Positions 20,833 through 29,051 of a stretch of 64,000 nt of DNA are shown here, in pieces. This DNA is from Streptomyces sp. SS1-1 (lineage in GTDB: Bacteria > Actinomycetota > Actinomycetes > Streptomycetales > Streptomycetaceae). The stretch's first letter is position 1, and each line of letters opens with the position of its first letter. The position numbers and the translations under genes were made by a program. Under the pieces are notes generated by a model that searched no databases, was not told the DNA's origin, and worked only from the letters and a program-made list of their open reading frames with translations. The stretch covers positions 5,372,501-5,436,500 of the forward strand of contig NZ_WBXN01000004.1 of NCBI RefSeq assembly GCF_008973465.1, read 5' to 3'.

Positions 20833-21855
20833 ATGGGCAGGCAGCGCCCTGGTTCGCCGACACTGGAAGAGGTCGCGGCCCTGGCCGGTGTCGGACGGGG
20901 GACCGTCTCGCGGGTCATCAACAACGCGGCGGGCGTGAAGGATTCGACGCGCCGGACCGTCGAGCGGGCCATCGCCGAACTGGGCTATGTCCCCAACCTG
21001 GCGGCCCGCTCCCTGGCCGGGCGGCGGGCGGACGCCGTGACGCTGGCCATGACCGAGCGGGACTGGCGGCTGTTCGGGGAACCCTTCTTCGCGGAGATCG
21101 TCCAGTCGGTCGGCGACGCCCTCGCCGACGCCTCCGTCCAGTTGCTGCTCACCCTGGTCCGCACCCACGCCGAGCGGCGGCGCCTCGTGGAGTACGCGCG
21201 CGGGGGACGCGTGGACGGGGTCCTGCTGATGTCCGTACGCAGCGAGGACCGGTTGCCGGACATGCTCGCCGAGGCCGGGCTGCCCACGGTGCTGCTCGGG
21301 CGCCGTTCGGGCGACGAGAACGTCACCTACGTGGACGCGGACAACGTGGGCGGCGCCCGTGACGCGGTGACGTACCTGGTGCGGGGCGGTCGCACCCGGA
21401 TCGCCGCGATCACCGGCCCGCTCGACATGTACGTCACCCAGTGCCGGCTGCGCGGCTACCGGGAAGCCCTGGCGGACGCGGGTCTGGAGCCGCTGCCCTC
21501 GCTGGTCGTGGAGGGCGACTTCGCCGAGAGCAGCGGGCGCCGGGCGACGGCCGAACTGCTGGAGCGGCACCCGGACCTCGACGCCGTGTTCGCCGCCTCG
21601 GACACCATGGCCGCCGGAGCGCTGGGCGTGCTGCGGGCCGCCGGGCGCCGGGTGCCCGAGGACGTCGCGGTGATCGGCTACGACGACTTCCCGCTCGCCC
21701 AGCACACCGACCCGCCGCTGACGACGGTCCGCCAGCCGATGGAGGAGATCGGGCGGACCATGGTGCGGCTGTTGCTGGAGGAGATGGAGCGGCCCGAGGT
21801 GGCGTGGCGGCACGTCATTCTCCGCACCCGGTTGGTGGTGCGCGGCTCCGCCTGA
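20833..21855 (+). CDS. LacI family regulator of the cellulase genes
   Basis: A 340-residue repressor. The N-terminal LacI helix-turn-helix reads TLEEVAALAGVGRGTVSRVINN with hinge GYVPNLAARSLAGRRAD; the remainder is a periplasmic-binding-protein-like sensor domain ending in VIGYDDFPLAQHTDPPLTTVRQP. The ATG at 20833 follows a strong GGGGGGTGG site; a GTG at 20815 is possible. The helix-turn-helix is close to that of CebR, the cello-oligosaccharide-responsive repressor, and three CebR-type palindromes follow the gene. It is probably a CebR paralogue controlling the adjacent endoglucanase (inference), since true cebR sits with cebEFG in other species. Confidence 0.88.
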   Translation: MGRQRPGSPTLEEVAALAGVGRGTVSRVINNAAGVKDSTRRTVERAIAELGYVPNLAARSLAGRRADAVTLAMTERDWRLFGEPFFAEIVQSVGDALADASVQLLLTLVRTHAERRRLVEYARGGRVDGVLLMSVRSEDRLPDMLAEAGLPTVLLGRRSGDENVTYVDADNVGGARDAVTYLVRGGRTRIAAITGPLDMYVTQCRLRGYREALADAGLEPLPSLVVEGDFAESSGRRATAELLERHPDLDAVFAASDTMAAGALGVLRAAGRRVPEDVAVIGYDDFPLAQHTDPPLTTVRQPMEEIGRTMVRLLLEEMERPEVAWRHVILRTRLVVRGSA

Positions 21856-21879
21856 GGCCGGTCGACGTCCGCAACATTT

Positions 21880-21893
21880 CGGGAGCGCTCCCA
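21880..21893 (+). promoter_or_regulatory. CebR-type operator 1
   Basis: CGGGAGCGCTCCCA matches the 14-bp CebR palindrome TGGGAGCGCTCCCA at 13 positions. It lies 24 nt after the LacI gene stop and about 80 nt upstream of the predicted -35 of the endoglucanase gene. Confidence 0.75.
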
Positions 21894-21972
21894 AAATATG
21901 GACAGCCTCTGACGCACCCTCAGGCTGACGTGCGGCTTCGAAAAATCCACCGACCAGTCCTTGCGCACAGGG

Positions 21973-22001
21973 TTGTCAGGGACATGGGAGGCCCCTACAG
22001 T
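21973..22001 (+). promoter_or_regulatory. Predicted promoter of GH12 endoglucanase
   Basis: TTGTCA (21973-21978), a 17-nt spacer and TACAGT (21996-22001) form a good vegetative-type promoter. The start point would be about 22008, so operators 2 and 3 lie just downstream of it, consistent with repression by blocking elongation or initiation. Confidence 0.6.
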
Positions 22002-22020
22002 CCGGACTCGACCTGGTGAG

Positions 22021-22034
22021 TGGGAGCGCTCCCA
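22021..22034 (+). promoter_or_regulatory. CebR-type operator 2, perfect
   Basis: TGGGAGCGCTCCCA, a perfect 14-bp palindrome identical to the published CebR box, centred about 20 nt downstream of the predicted transcription start. Confidence 0.85.
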
Positions 22035-22046
22035 TCACGTGGACGA

Positions 22047-22060
22047 TGGGAGCGCTCCCG
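22047..22060 (+). promoter_or_regulatory. CebR-type operator 3
   Basis: TGGGAGCGCTCCCG, 13 of 14 matches, 26 nt centre-to-centre from operator 2 (about 2.5 helical turns). It sits in the leader of the endoglucanase message. Confidence 0.8.
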
Positions 22061-22134
22061 AATCACCGGTCGGGAACCACCGGAACCTTCCCCGAGGCGC
22101 GACCTGTCCGGAACTCCCTCCGAGAGGCACCCGC

Positions 22135-23268
22135 ATGCGACCGTCACCCCACAACTCTCGCACCGCGCGCGGCCTGCTGGCCGCCCTGCTCACCGCTCTC
22201 GCCGCCGTCGCGGCGCTCCTCGTGACGACACAGCCGGCCCAGGCCGACACCGAGGTCTGCGAGGAGTTCGGATCGACCGTCATCCAGGGACGCTACGTCG
22301 TCCAGAACAACCGCTGGGGCACCAGCGCCACCCAGTGCGTCACCGACACCGACACCGGTTTCCGGGTGACCCAGGCGGACGGCTCGGTCCCGACCAACGG
22401 CGCCCCGAAGTCGTACCCGTCGGTGTTCAACGGCTGCCACTACACGAACTGTTCGCCGGGGACCGCCCTCCCGGCGCAGGTCAGCGGCATCTCCAGCGCG
22501 CCGAGCAGCATCTCGTACGGCTTCGTGTCGAACGCCGTCTACAACGCCTCGTACGACATCTGGCTGGACCCGACGCCCCGCACCGACGGCGTCAACCGGA
22601 CCGAGATCATGATCTGGTTCAACCGCGTCGGGTCGATCCAGCCGATCGGCTCGCCGGTCGGAACCGCCTCCGTGGGCGGGCGCTCCTGGGAGGTGTGGAC
22701 CGGGAGCAACGGCTCCAACGACGTGATCTCCTTCGTCGCCCCCTCGGCGATCAGCTCCTGGAGCTTCGACGTCATGGACTTCGTCGACCAGGCCGTCGCC
22801 CGGGGCATGGCGCAGAGCAACTGGTACCTGACCAGTGTGCAGGCCGGGTTCGAGCCCTGGCAGAACGGCGCCGGTCTGGCCGTGAACTCCTTCTCCTCCA
22901 GCGTCAACCTCGGCGGCGGCGGTGACCCGGGTGGCCCCGGCGAGCCCGCCACGGCCTGCCAGGTGACCTACGCGACCAACGTCTGGCAGGGCGGCTTCAC
23001 CGCGGACGTCACCGTGAAGAACACCGGTTCCGCCGTCGTGGACAACTGGCAGCTCGGCTTCACCCTGCCCTCCGGGCAGCGCGTCACCGGCTCCTGGAAC
23101 GCCGACCTGTCCGGCTCCACGGGCGCGGTGACGGCGAGCCCCGCGGCGCACAACGCGCGGATCGCCGCCGGCGGCACCCAGACCTTCGGCTTCCAGGGCA
23201 CCTACAGCGGCACGTTCACCAAGCCCACCGCATTCCGCCTGAACGGCACCGCCTGCACCACCGCGTGA
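22135..23268 (+). CDS. Secreted GH12 endoglucanase with CBM2
   Basis: A 377-residue secreted endo-1,4-beta-glucanase. A signal peptide spans about 1-37 (hydrophobic LLAALLTALAAVAALLV, cleavage near QAD). The GH12 domain follows, with catalytic Glu157 in RTEIMIWF as nucleophile and Glu240 in AGFEPWQ as acid/base. A Gly/Pro linker (GGGGDPGGPGEP) leads to a C-terminal CBM2 from about residue 278 (CQVTYATNVWQGGFTADVTV), bounded by Cys near each end. The gene is preceded by a good promoter and three CebR-type operators, so it should be induced by cellobiose or cello-oligosaccharides. Confidence 0.93.
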   Translation: MRPSPHNSRTARGLLAALLTALAAVAALLVTTQPAQADTEVCEEFGSTVIQGRYVVQNNRWGTSATQCVTDTDTGFRVTQADGSVPTNGAPKSYPSVFNGCHYTNCSPGTALPAQVSGISSAPSSISYGFVSNAVYNASYDIWLDPTPRTDGVNRTEIMIWFNRVGSIQPIGSPVGTASVGGRSWEVWTGSNGSNDVISFVAPSAISSWSFDVMDFVDQAVARGMAQSNWYLTSVQAGFEPWQNGAGLAVNSFSSSVNLGGGGDPGGPGEPATACQVTYATNVWQGGFTADVTVKNTGSAVVDNWQLGFTLPSGQRVTGSWNADLSGSTGAVTASPAAHNARIAAGGTQTFGFQGTYSGTFTKPTAFRLNGTACTTA

Positions 23269-23657
23269 CCGACGCCGGTGCCCGGCACCGGCCGTCCCCG
23301 GGGCCTGTCCCGCCCTCCCGCACCGACGGGACAGGCTCCCTCCACCGCCCCTCCGGCCCGCACCCGGAAAGGCCCGCCCTTCATGAGCCCGAGCCCGTTA
23401 CGCGGCCCCCCGGCCGTCGCGGCGCCACGCGCCGCGGCCCGCGCGCCGACCGGTGAGGCCCCGACGGCCGCCGCCCTTCGCGCGCTCCGGGCAGCGCGCC
23501 CCCGCTGCCCGCGGCCCACGACGGCGTCCCGCCGGGCGCCACCGCCTCGTCCGGCAGCACCGCGAGCGGGACCGGGGGCACCCCCGCTCCGCAGTGCACC
23601 GGGTCCTGACGCACGACCGGCACACCCGCACCCGCACCCACCACCGAGGAGGGCACG
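23269..23657 (+). other. 389-nt gap between GH12 and GH6 genes
   Basis: It holds the endoglucanase terminator and otherwise no supportable gene. One frame ending at a TGA (23607-23609) translates to a Ser/Thr/Gly/Pro-rich stretch with a Cys near its end (TASSGSTASGTGGTPAPQC), like the linker of a secreted protein, but stops interrupt it upstream. It may be debris of a lost secreted gene. No CebR-type operator is present. Confidence 0.4.
23303..23336 (+). terminator. Hairpin terminator after GH12 gene
   Basis: A perfect 10-bp stem, GCCTGTCCCG with CGGGACAGGC, and a 14-nt loop, 34 nt after the stop codon. Confidence 0.65.
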
Positions 23658-25871
23658 ATGACCGAACCGACCAGAGCCGACCGCACCTGGTTACCGCGCA
23701 CGCGCCGACGAGGGCCGGCAGCCCTGGCCACCGCCCTGGCCACCCTGATGCTCGGGGTGGCGGGCCAGTTGGCGGGGCAGCCCGCGGCAGCGGCGGAAGC
23801 CCACGTCGACAACCCGTTCGCGGGAGCGACCTTCTACGTCAACCCCGACTACGCCGAGCTCGTGGACACGTCCATCGCGCAGACCTCCGACGCCACGCTC
23901 AAGGCGAAGATGGAGAAGGTCAAGAGCTATCCGACCGCCGTCTGGATGGACCGGATCGCGGCCGTCCACGGCGGTGAGGACAACGCGGGACGCAAGAGCC
24001 TGGCCGACCACCTCGACCTGGCGCTCGCCCAGAAGAAGCCCGGACAGCCGATCACCGCCACCTTCGTGGTGTACGACCTGCCGGGACGGGACTGCGCCGC
24101 CCTCGCCTCCAGCGGCGAACTCCCGCTCACCCAGGCGGGTCTGGACCGCTACAAGAGCGAGTACATCGACGTCATCGCGAACGTCATGAAGGACCCCAAG
24201 TACCAGGACATCCGCATCACCACGGTCATCGAGCCCGACAGCCTCCCCAACCTGGTGACCAACACCTCCGACCCCGAGTGCGCCCAGGCCAAGAGCAGCG
24301 GCCTGTACGTCAAGGGCGTCCAGTACGCCCTGGACAAGCTGCACGCGATCCCGAACGTGTACACGTACCTGGACTACGCGCACTCCGGCTGGCTCGGCTG
24401 GGACAACAACCTCACCCAGACGGTGCAGCAGTACACCGAGGTGGCCCGGGGCACCTCGGCCGGGCTGAGCAGCGTCGACGGGCTGATCACGAACGTCGCC
24501 AACTACACGCCGCTCGAGGAGCCGTTCCTGACCGACCCCGACAAGTCGGTCGGCGGCAACCCGGTCAAGTCCGGCAAGTTCTACGAGTGGAACCCGAACT
24601 TCGACGAGGTGGACTTCACCAGGAACGTGCACCGGGCGCTGGTCTCGGCGGGCTGGCCCGCCTCCACCGGCCTGGTGATCGACACGTCCCGCAACGGCTG
24701 GGGCGGCGCCGCGCGGCCCACCGCGGTGAGCACCAGCACCAACCTCGACACCTACGTCAGCGAGTCCAAGGCCGACCGCCGCGCCCACCGCGGACTGTGG
24801 TGCAACACCAGCGGAGCCGGACTCGGAGAGCCGCCGCAGGCCGCGCCCTCGGGACACTCCGACTCGCACCTCGACGCCTTCCTGTGGGTCAAGCCGCCGG
24901 GGGAGTCCGACGGGGCCAGCAAGGACATCCCCAACGAGGAGGGCAAGCACGCGGACCCGATGTGCGACCCCGACTACACCGCCTCCAACGCCGGCAACAA
25001 CAAGACCGGTGCGCTGCCCGACGCACCACTGGCCGGCCACTGGTTCCACAACCAGTTCCTGATGCTGGTGCGCAACGCCTACCCCGCCGTGCCGACGGGC
25101 GGCACCGACCCGGGCGACCCGGGTGACACCACCGCACCCACCACCCCGACCGGCCTGCGCGCCACCGCCAAGACCGCGAGCAGCGTCTCCCTGGCCTGGA
25201 CCGCGGCCACCGACGACGTGGGCGTGACCGGGTACGACGTGTACCGCAACGGCACCCGGGTCGGCACGGCCACCGGCACCACGTACACGGACACCGGTCT
25301 GAGCGCCGCCACGGCCTACAGCTACACCGTGCGGGCCCGTGACGCGGCCGGGAACGTCTCCGCCGCCTCCGCAGCGCTGAGCGTCACCACCGAGTCGGGC
25401 GGCGGCAACCCCGACCCGTCCGGCGGGCTGAAGGTCGCGTACAAGAACAACGACTCCTCGGCCACCGACAACGCCATCCGCCCCGGCCTGCGGATCACCA
25501 ACACCGGCAGCACCGCGCTCGACCTCACCCAGGTCACCGCCCGCTACTACTTCACCCGGGACGGTTCGGCCACGGTCAACGCCTGGTGCGACTACGCCGC
25601 GGTCGGCTGCTCCACCCTCAAGCTGAGGGTCGTCCCGCTGAGCTCCCCGGTCGCGGGCGCGGACGCCTACCTGGAGGTCGGCTTCACGTCCGGCTCCCTC
25701 GCCGCGGGCCGCGACACCGGTGACCTCCAGCTCCGGATGGCCAAGTCCGACTGGTCTCCGTTCGACGAGACCGACGACCACAGCCGCGGCACCGCCACGA
25801 CCTACACCGACGCCCCGGCCATCCCCGGCTACCTCGGCAGCGCCCTGGCCTGGGGCGCACCGCCCGCCTGA
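23658..25871 (+). CDS. Secreted GH6 cellobiohydrolase with Fn3 and CBM3
   Basis: A 737-residue secreted cellulase. After an Arg-rich signal sequence (about 1-46) comes the GH6 catalytic domain to about 475. Asp145 in DLPGRDCAAL and the catalytic acid Asp194 in IEPDSLPN are in place, as is the C-terminal family motif HLDAFLWVKPPGESDG. A fibronectin type III module (about 492-578) follows, then a C-terminal CBM3 (about 590-735, LKVAYKNND ... RYYFTRDG). The domain size suggests the processive exoglucanase type. GAGGAGGG precedes the ATG by 6 nt. A terminator on each side suggests its own transcript, but no operator of the LacI regulator was found near it. Confidence 0.93.
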   Translation: MTEPTRADRTWLPRTRRRGPAALATALATLMLGVAGQLAGQPAAAAEAHVDNPFAGATFYVNPDYAELVDTSIAQTSDATLKAKMEKVKSYPTAVWMDRIAAVHGGEDNAGRKSLADHLDLALAQKKPGQPITATFVVYDLPGRDCAALASSGELPLTQAGLDRYKSEYIDVIANVMKDPKYQDIRITTVIEPDSLPNLVTNTSDPECAQAKSSGLYVKGVQYALDKLHAIPNVYTYLDYAHSGWLGWDNNLTQTVQQYTEVARGTSAGLSSVDGLITNVANYTPLEEPFLTDPDKSVGGNPVKSGKFYEWNPNFDEVDFTRNVHRALVSAGWPASTGLVIDTSRNGWGGAARPTAVSTSTNLDTYVSESKADRRAHRGLWCNTSGAGLGEPPQAAPSGHSDSHLDAFLWVKPPGESDGASKDIPNEEGKHADPMCDPDYTASNAGNNKTGALPDAPLAGHWFHNQFLMLVRNAYPAVPTGGTDPGDPGDTTAPTTPTGLRATAKTASSVSLAWTAATDDVGVTGYDVYRNGTRVGTATGTTYTDTGLSAATAYSYTVRARDAAGNVSAASAALSVTTESGGGNPDPSGGLKVAYKNNDSSATDNAIRPGLRITNTGSTALDLTQVTARYYFTRDGSATVNAWCDYAAVGCSTLKLRVVPLSSPVAGADAYLEVGFTSGSLAAGRDTGDLQLRMAKSDWSPFDETDDHSRGTATTYTDAPAIPGYLGSALAWGAPPA

Positions 25872-25893
25872 TCCGCGTACCTCCCCCACGACT

Positions 25894-25940
25894 CCCCTGC
25901 CCGCCCGGAGCGAGCGACCGCGTCCCCGGGCGGGCGGGGG
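25894..25940 (+). terminator. 15-bp hairpin terminator after GH6 gene
   Basis: Arms 25894-25908 and 25926-25940 pair over 15 bp with one T-G wobble and a 17-nt loop, just after the GH6 stop. Confidence 0.75.
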
Positions 25941-25977
25941 CCCCACAGCGGACAGCCACGGAACGACAGGAGGCACC

Positions 25978-27063
25978 ATGGTTCGAAGCAGAAACCGGCT
26001 CCTCTCCTGGGCGGCGGTGCTCGCCACCCTGCTGAGCGGACTCGGCCTGGCCCTGCTCGGGCAGGGCAGCGCGCAGGCGCACGGGGTGGCGATGATGCCC
26101 GGATCGCGGACCTATCTCTGCTATCTGGACGCCAAGACCGGCAGCGGCGCCCTGGACCCGACGAACGCGGCGTGCAAGGCGGCGCTGGCGGAGAGCGGAT
26201 CGACGGCGCTCTACAACTGGTTCGCCGTGCTCGACTCCAACGCGGGTGGGCGCGGCGCGGGCTATGTGCCCGACGGCAAGCTGTGCAGCGCCGGTGACCG
26301 CTCCCCGTACAACTTCACCGGCTACAACGCCGCCCGCTCCGACTGGCCCCGCACGCATCTGACCTCCGGGAAGAGCATGCAGGTCCGGTACAGCAACTGG
26401 GCGGCGCACCCGGGCGACTTCCGGGTCTATCTGTCCAAGCCCGGCTACTCGCCCAGCACCGCGCTGGGCTGGGACGACCTGGAGCTGATCCAGACCGTCA
26501 CCAACCCCGCCCAGTCGGGCTCGCCGGGCAGCGAGTCCGGTCACTACTACTGGAACCTGAACCTGCCCTCGGGCCGCTCGGGTGACGCGGTGCTGTTCAT
26601 CCAGTGGGTGCGCTCGGACAGCCAGGAGAACTTCTTCTCCTGCTCCGACATCGTCTTCGACGGCGGCAACGGTGAGGTGACGGGCATCCGCGGCTCCGGC
26701 GAGACGCCCACGCCGACCCCGACGCCCACCCCGACCGACCCGACCGACCCGCACACCGGCTGCATGGCCGTCTACTCCGTGACGAACTCCTGGAGCGGTG
26801 GCTTCCAGGGCTCCGTCGAGGTCATGAACCACAACACGGCCGCGCTCAACGGCTGGGCCGTGCAATGGCGGCCGGGCACCGGAACCCGGCTGAGCAGTGT
26901 GTGGAACGGCACCCTGAGCACCGGAACCGACGGCACGGTCACGGTCAGGAACGTCGACCACAACCGGAGCATCCCGCCGGACGGCAGCGTCACCTTCGGC
27001 TTCACCGCCACCTCCACCGGCAACGATCTGCCCGCCGGCTCGATCGGCTGCGTCAGCCCGTAA
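25978..27063 (+). CDS. AA10 lytic polysaccharide monooxygenase with CBM2
   Basis: A 361-residue secreted copper enzyme that cleaves crystalline cellulose (or chitin) oxidatively. The signal peptide ends at QA, leaving His35 as the mature N-terminus (HGVAMMPGSRTYLCYLD), and His144 in NWAAHPGDF completes the copper histidine brace. A Thr/Pro linker (repeated TP units, about 245-258) joins a C-terminal CBM2 (CMAVYSVTNSWSGGFQGSVEV). Sequence and CBM2 pairing favour cellulose as substrate. ACAGGAGG precedes the ATG. It completes a synergistic endo/exo/LPMO set with the two preceding genes. Confidence 0.93.
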   Translation: MVRSRNRLLSWAAVLATLLSGLGLALLGQGSAQAHGVAMMPGSRTYLCYLDAKTGSGALDPTNAACKAALAESGSTALYNWFAVLDSNAGGRGAGYVPDGKLCSAGDRSPYNFTGYNAARSDWPRTHLTSGKSMQVRYSNWAAHPGDFRVYLSKPGYSPSTALGWDDLELIQTVTNPAQSGSPGSESGHYYWNLNLPSGRSGDAVLFIQWVRSDSQENFFSCSDIVFDGGNGEVTGIRGSGETPTPTPTPTPTDPTDPHTGCMAVYSVTNSWSGGFQGSVEVMNHNTAALNGWAVQWRPGTGTRLSSVWNGTLSTGTDGTVTVRNVDHNRSIPPDGSVTFGFTATSTGNDLPAGSIGCVSP

Positions 27064-27114
27064 CGGGTTCTCTTCCGGCGCCGGCTCCCGTCATCGGGGG
27101 CCGGCGCACCCGTT
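27062..27114 (+). terminator. Long hairpin terminator after LPMO gene
   Basis: An outer 7-bp arm (AACGGGT with ACCCGTT) encloses a 12-bp inner stem (27078-27089 with 27096-27107). It overlaps the LPMO stop codon and closes the cellulase island. Confidence 0.75.
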
Positions 27115-27232
27115 CACCGAGGGCTTCACCGGCGGCGGAGTGGCGATGAGAGCCAGGGTCTGCCGTGGGTACGCGCGGGGGCCGGGGAGCATGGGAAACT
27201 TGCCGTTCATGGCGGGTATGGAGTGAGAACGC

Positions 27233-27427
27233 ATGCGGTTGACGGTCTTCTGGCAGCGGATGGCGGAGCACTTCGGTGCGGGGTACGCCGAGATGTTCGC
27301 GCGTGACCATGTGATGACGGAACTCGGCGGGCGCACCGTGAACGAGGCGCTGGGGGCCGGCTGGGACGCCAAGGACGTGTGGCGCGTGGTCTGCGAGGTC
27401 ATGGACGTCCCGGCGGAGAAGCGCTGA
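27233..27427 (+). CDS. DUF3046 family small protein
   Basis: A 64-residue protein, MRLTVFWQRM ... VPAEKR, that matches the actinobacterial DUF3046 family found just upstream of recA. Acidic and probably helical, soluble, function unknown. GAGTGAGAAC precedes the ATG. Conserved linkage to recA suggests a role in DNA metabolism, but nothing in the sequence shows it. Confidence 0.85.
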   Translation: MRLTVFWQRMAEHFGAGYAEMFARDHVMTELGGRTVNEALGAGWDAKDVWRVVCEVMDVPAEKR

Positions 27428-27458
27428 CCTGTCACAGAGATCGCTGACCCGGGTCCGA

Positions 27459-27481
27459 TTGTCACCGCGGTGGGCGAGACT
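27459..27481 (+). promoter_or_regulatory. PafBC/RecA-NDp-like promoter of permease gene
   Basis: TTGTCA at 27459-27464 is followed, at the exact RecA-NDp spacing of 11 nt, by GAGACT, which keeps the AG..T of TAGnnT. The inner GTGGC of the motif is not conserved (CCGCG). The permease GTG is 6 nt downstream. Confidence 0.3.
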
Positions 27482-27487
27482 TGCTCC

Positions 27488-28834
27488 GTGGCACGCACTG
27501 ACGAGACCGGGCAGCTCACCCGGCAGGACCCCCCGTTCGGCACGACCCCGCCCACCCCGCCCCCCGGCGAGGCCGGTGGCGGGGCGGACGCGCGCATGCC
27601 GCGCTGGCTGCCGCGCGCCCTGGTGCTGACGCTGACCCTCGTCGGTGTGTTCCAGCTCGGCAGCTGGGCCTTCCACCAGCTCACCGGGCTGCTGATCAAC
27701 ATCCTCATCGCGTTCTTCCTGGCGCTCGCCATCGAGCCCGCGGTGAGCTGGATGGCGTCGCGCGGCATGCGCAGGGGACTGGCCACCGGCATCGTCTTCC
27801 TCGCCGTGATGATCGCCTCCGCCGGGTTCGTGACCCTGCTGGGGTCGATGCTCGCCGGGCAGATCATCAAGATCGTCGAGGACTTCCCGGAGTACCTCGA
27901 CTCCGTCATCAACTGGATCAACACGCACTTCAACACCGATCTGCGGCGGGTGGACGTCCAGGAGGGGCTGCTGCGCTCCGACTGGCTGCGCAACTACGTG
28001 CAGAACAGCGCGAGCGGCGTCCTGGACGTCTCCGCGCAGGTGCTCGGCGGCCTGTTCCAGCTGCTGACGATCACGCTGTTCTCGTTCTACTTCGCCGCGG
28101 ACGGCCCGCGCCTGCGCCGGGCCCTGTGCTCCGTGCTGCCGCCGGCCCGGCAGGCCGAGGTGCTGCGCGCCTGGGAGATCGCCGTCAACAAGACCGGCGG
28201 CTATCTGTACTCGCGCGGCCTGATGGCGCTGATCTCGGGCATAGCCCACTACGTCCTGCTGGCCGGACTGGACGTGCCGTACGCGCCCGTGCTCGCCGTG
28301 TGGGTGGGCCTCGTCTCGCAGTTCATCCCCACCATCGGCACCTATCTCGCGGGCGCCCTGCCCATGCTGATCGCGTTCACCGTCGATCCCTGGTACGCGC
28401 TCTGGGTGCTGATCTTCGTCGTGGTCTACCAGCAGTTCGAGAACTACGTCCTGCAGCCCAAGCTGACCTCCAAGACCGTCGACATCCACCCCGCCGTCGC
28501 CTTCGGCTCGGTGATCGCGGGCACCGCCCTGCTCGGTGCGGTGGGCGCCCTGATTGCCATTCCGGCGGTCGCCACGCTGCAGGCGTTCCTGGGTGCCTAT
28601 GTGAAGCGGTACGACGTCACGGACGACCCGCGTGTCCACGGGCACCGGGACCGGGGCGCCGGGCGCGGGCTCCTCGGGCGGATGCGCGAGGCGTGGAGCC
28701 GGCAGACCGGGGGCTCGGCGGCACAGTCCGGGCCGGAGTCGGGGGAGGAGCCGGGGTCGGGCTCGGACTCGGGGGACTCGGGGGACTCCGGGGACGGGGA
28801 GAACCCCGGAGGACCGGGGCCGGGGGCTTCCTGA
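27488..28834 (+). CDS. AI-2E family transporter (PerM/YdiK type)
   Basis: A 448-residue membrane permease. About eight hydrophobic helices are seen, in the usual 3+5 layout. Family motifs include IAFFLALAIEPAVSWM, FSFYFAADGPRLRRALCSVLPP and the QFIPTIGTYLAGALPMLIAF segment split over one helix. The C-terminal 70 residues are a Gly/Ser/Asp/Glu-rich tail. Substrates of this family range from autoinducer-2 to Na+/H+ antiport and are not readable here. The GTG at 27488 has no Shine-Dalgarno and sits 6 nt after a GAGACT box. It lies between DUF3046 and recA. Confidence 0.88.
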   Translation: MARTDETGQLTRQDPPFGTTPPTPPPGEAGGGADARMPRWLPRALVLTLTLVGVFQLGSWAFHQLTGLLINILIAFFLALAIEPAVSWMASRGMRRGLATGIVFLAVMIASAGFVTLLGSMLAGQIIKIVEDFPEYLDSVINWINTHFNTDLRRVDVQEGLLRSDWLRNYVQNSASGVLDVSAQVLGGLFQLLTITLFSFYFAADGPRLRRALCSVLPPARQAEVLRAWEIAVNKTGGYLYSRGLMALISGIAHYVLLAGLDVPYAPVLAVWVGLVSQFIPTIGTYLAGALPMLIAFTVDPWYALWVLIFVVVYQQFENYVLQPKLTSKTVDIHPAVAFGSVIAGTALLGAVGALIAIPAVATLQAFLGAYVKRYDVTDDPRVHGHRDRGAGRGLLGRMREAWSRQTGGSAAQSGPESGEEPGSGSDSGDSGDSGDGENPGGPGPGAS

Positions 28835-28861
28835 GGGGCGCCCGGGGAGGGCGTGGCGCGC

Positions 28862-28891
28862 TTGACACGAAAATCGAACATCCATTCTTAT
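28862..28891 (+). promoter_or_regulatory. SOS promoter of recA with LexA box
   Basis: TTGACA (28862-28867), an 18-nt spacer and TCTTAT (28886-28891). The LexA/SOS box GAACATCCATTC (28876-28887) fits GAAC-n4-GTTC with one mismatch and overlaps the -10, so LexA binding should block the promoter. Confidence 0.85.
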
Positions 28892-28953
28892 GGAGGCTCC
28901 GGCAGGCCACTCGGTGGGCGTTTCACCACGGTTCGGTGGGAGATGTCCCCGAG

Positions 28954-28962
28954 TTATCCACA
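28954..28962 (+). promoter_or_regulatory. Perfect DnaA box in recA leader
   Basis: TTATCCACA, identical to the classic DnaA 9-mer, lies between the SOS promoter and the PafBC-type promoter of recA. Confidence 0.5.
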
Positions 28963-28985
28963 GGCTGGACGGGCGTCGGGGCGCG

Positions 28986-29008
28986 TTGTCAGTGGCAGGC
29001 GTTAGCGT
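28986..29008 (+). promoter_or_regulatory. LexA-independent damage promoter of recA (RecA-NDp/PafBC)
   Basis: TTGTCAGTGGC, 6 nt, TAGCGT: a full match to the actinobacterial RecA-NDp motif recognised with PafBC. An in-frame GTG at 29016 lies exactly 7 nt after the -10, where transcription should begin. Confidence 0.9.
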
Positions 29009-29051
29009 CTTTGACGTGAAGCGATCGACTCAAGCAAATCGGGTGGAACCC

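Noticed and set aside
21973..22001. TTGTCAGGGAC upstream of GH12 as a PafBC motif
   Set aside because: Spacing to TACAGT is 17 nt, not 11; it fits an ordinary promoter.
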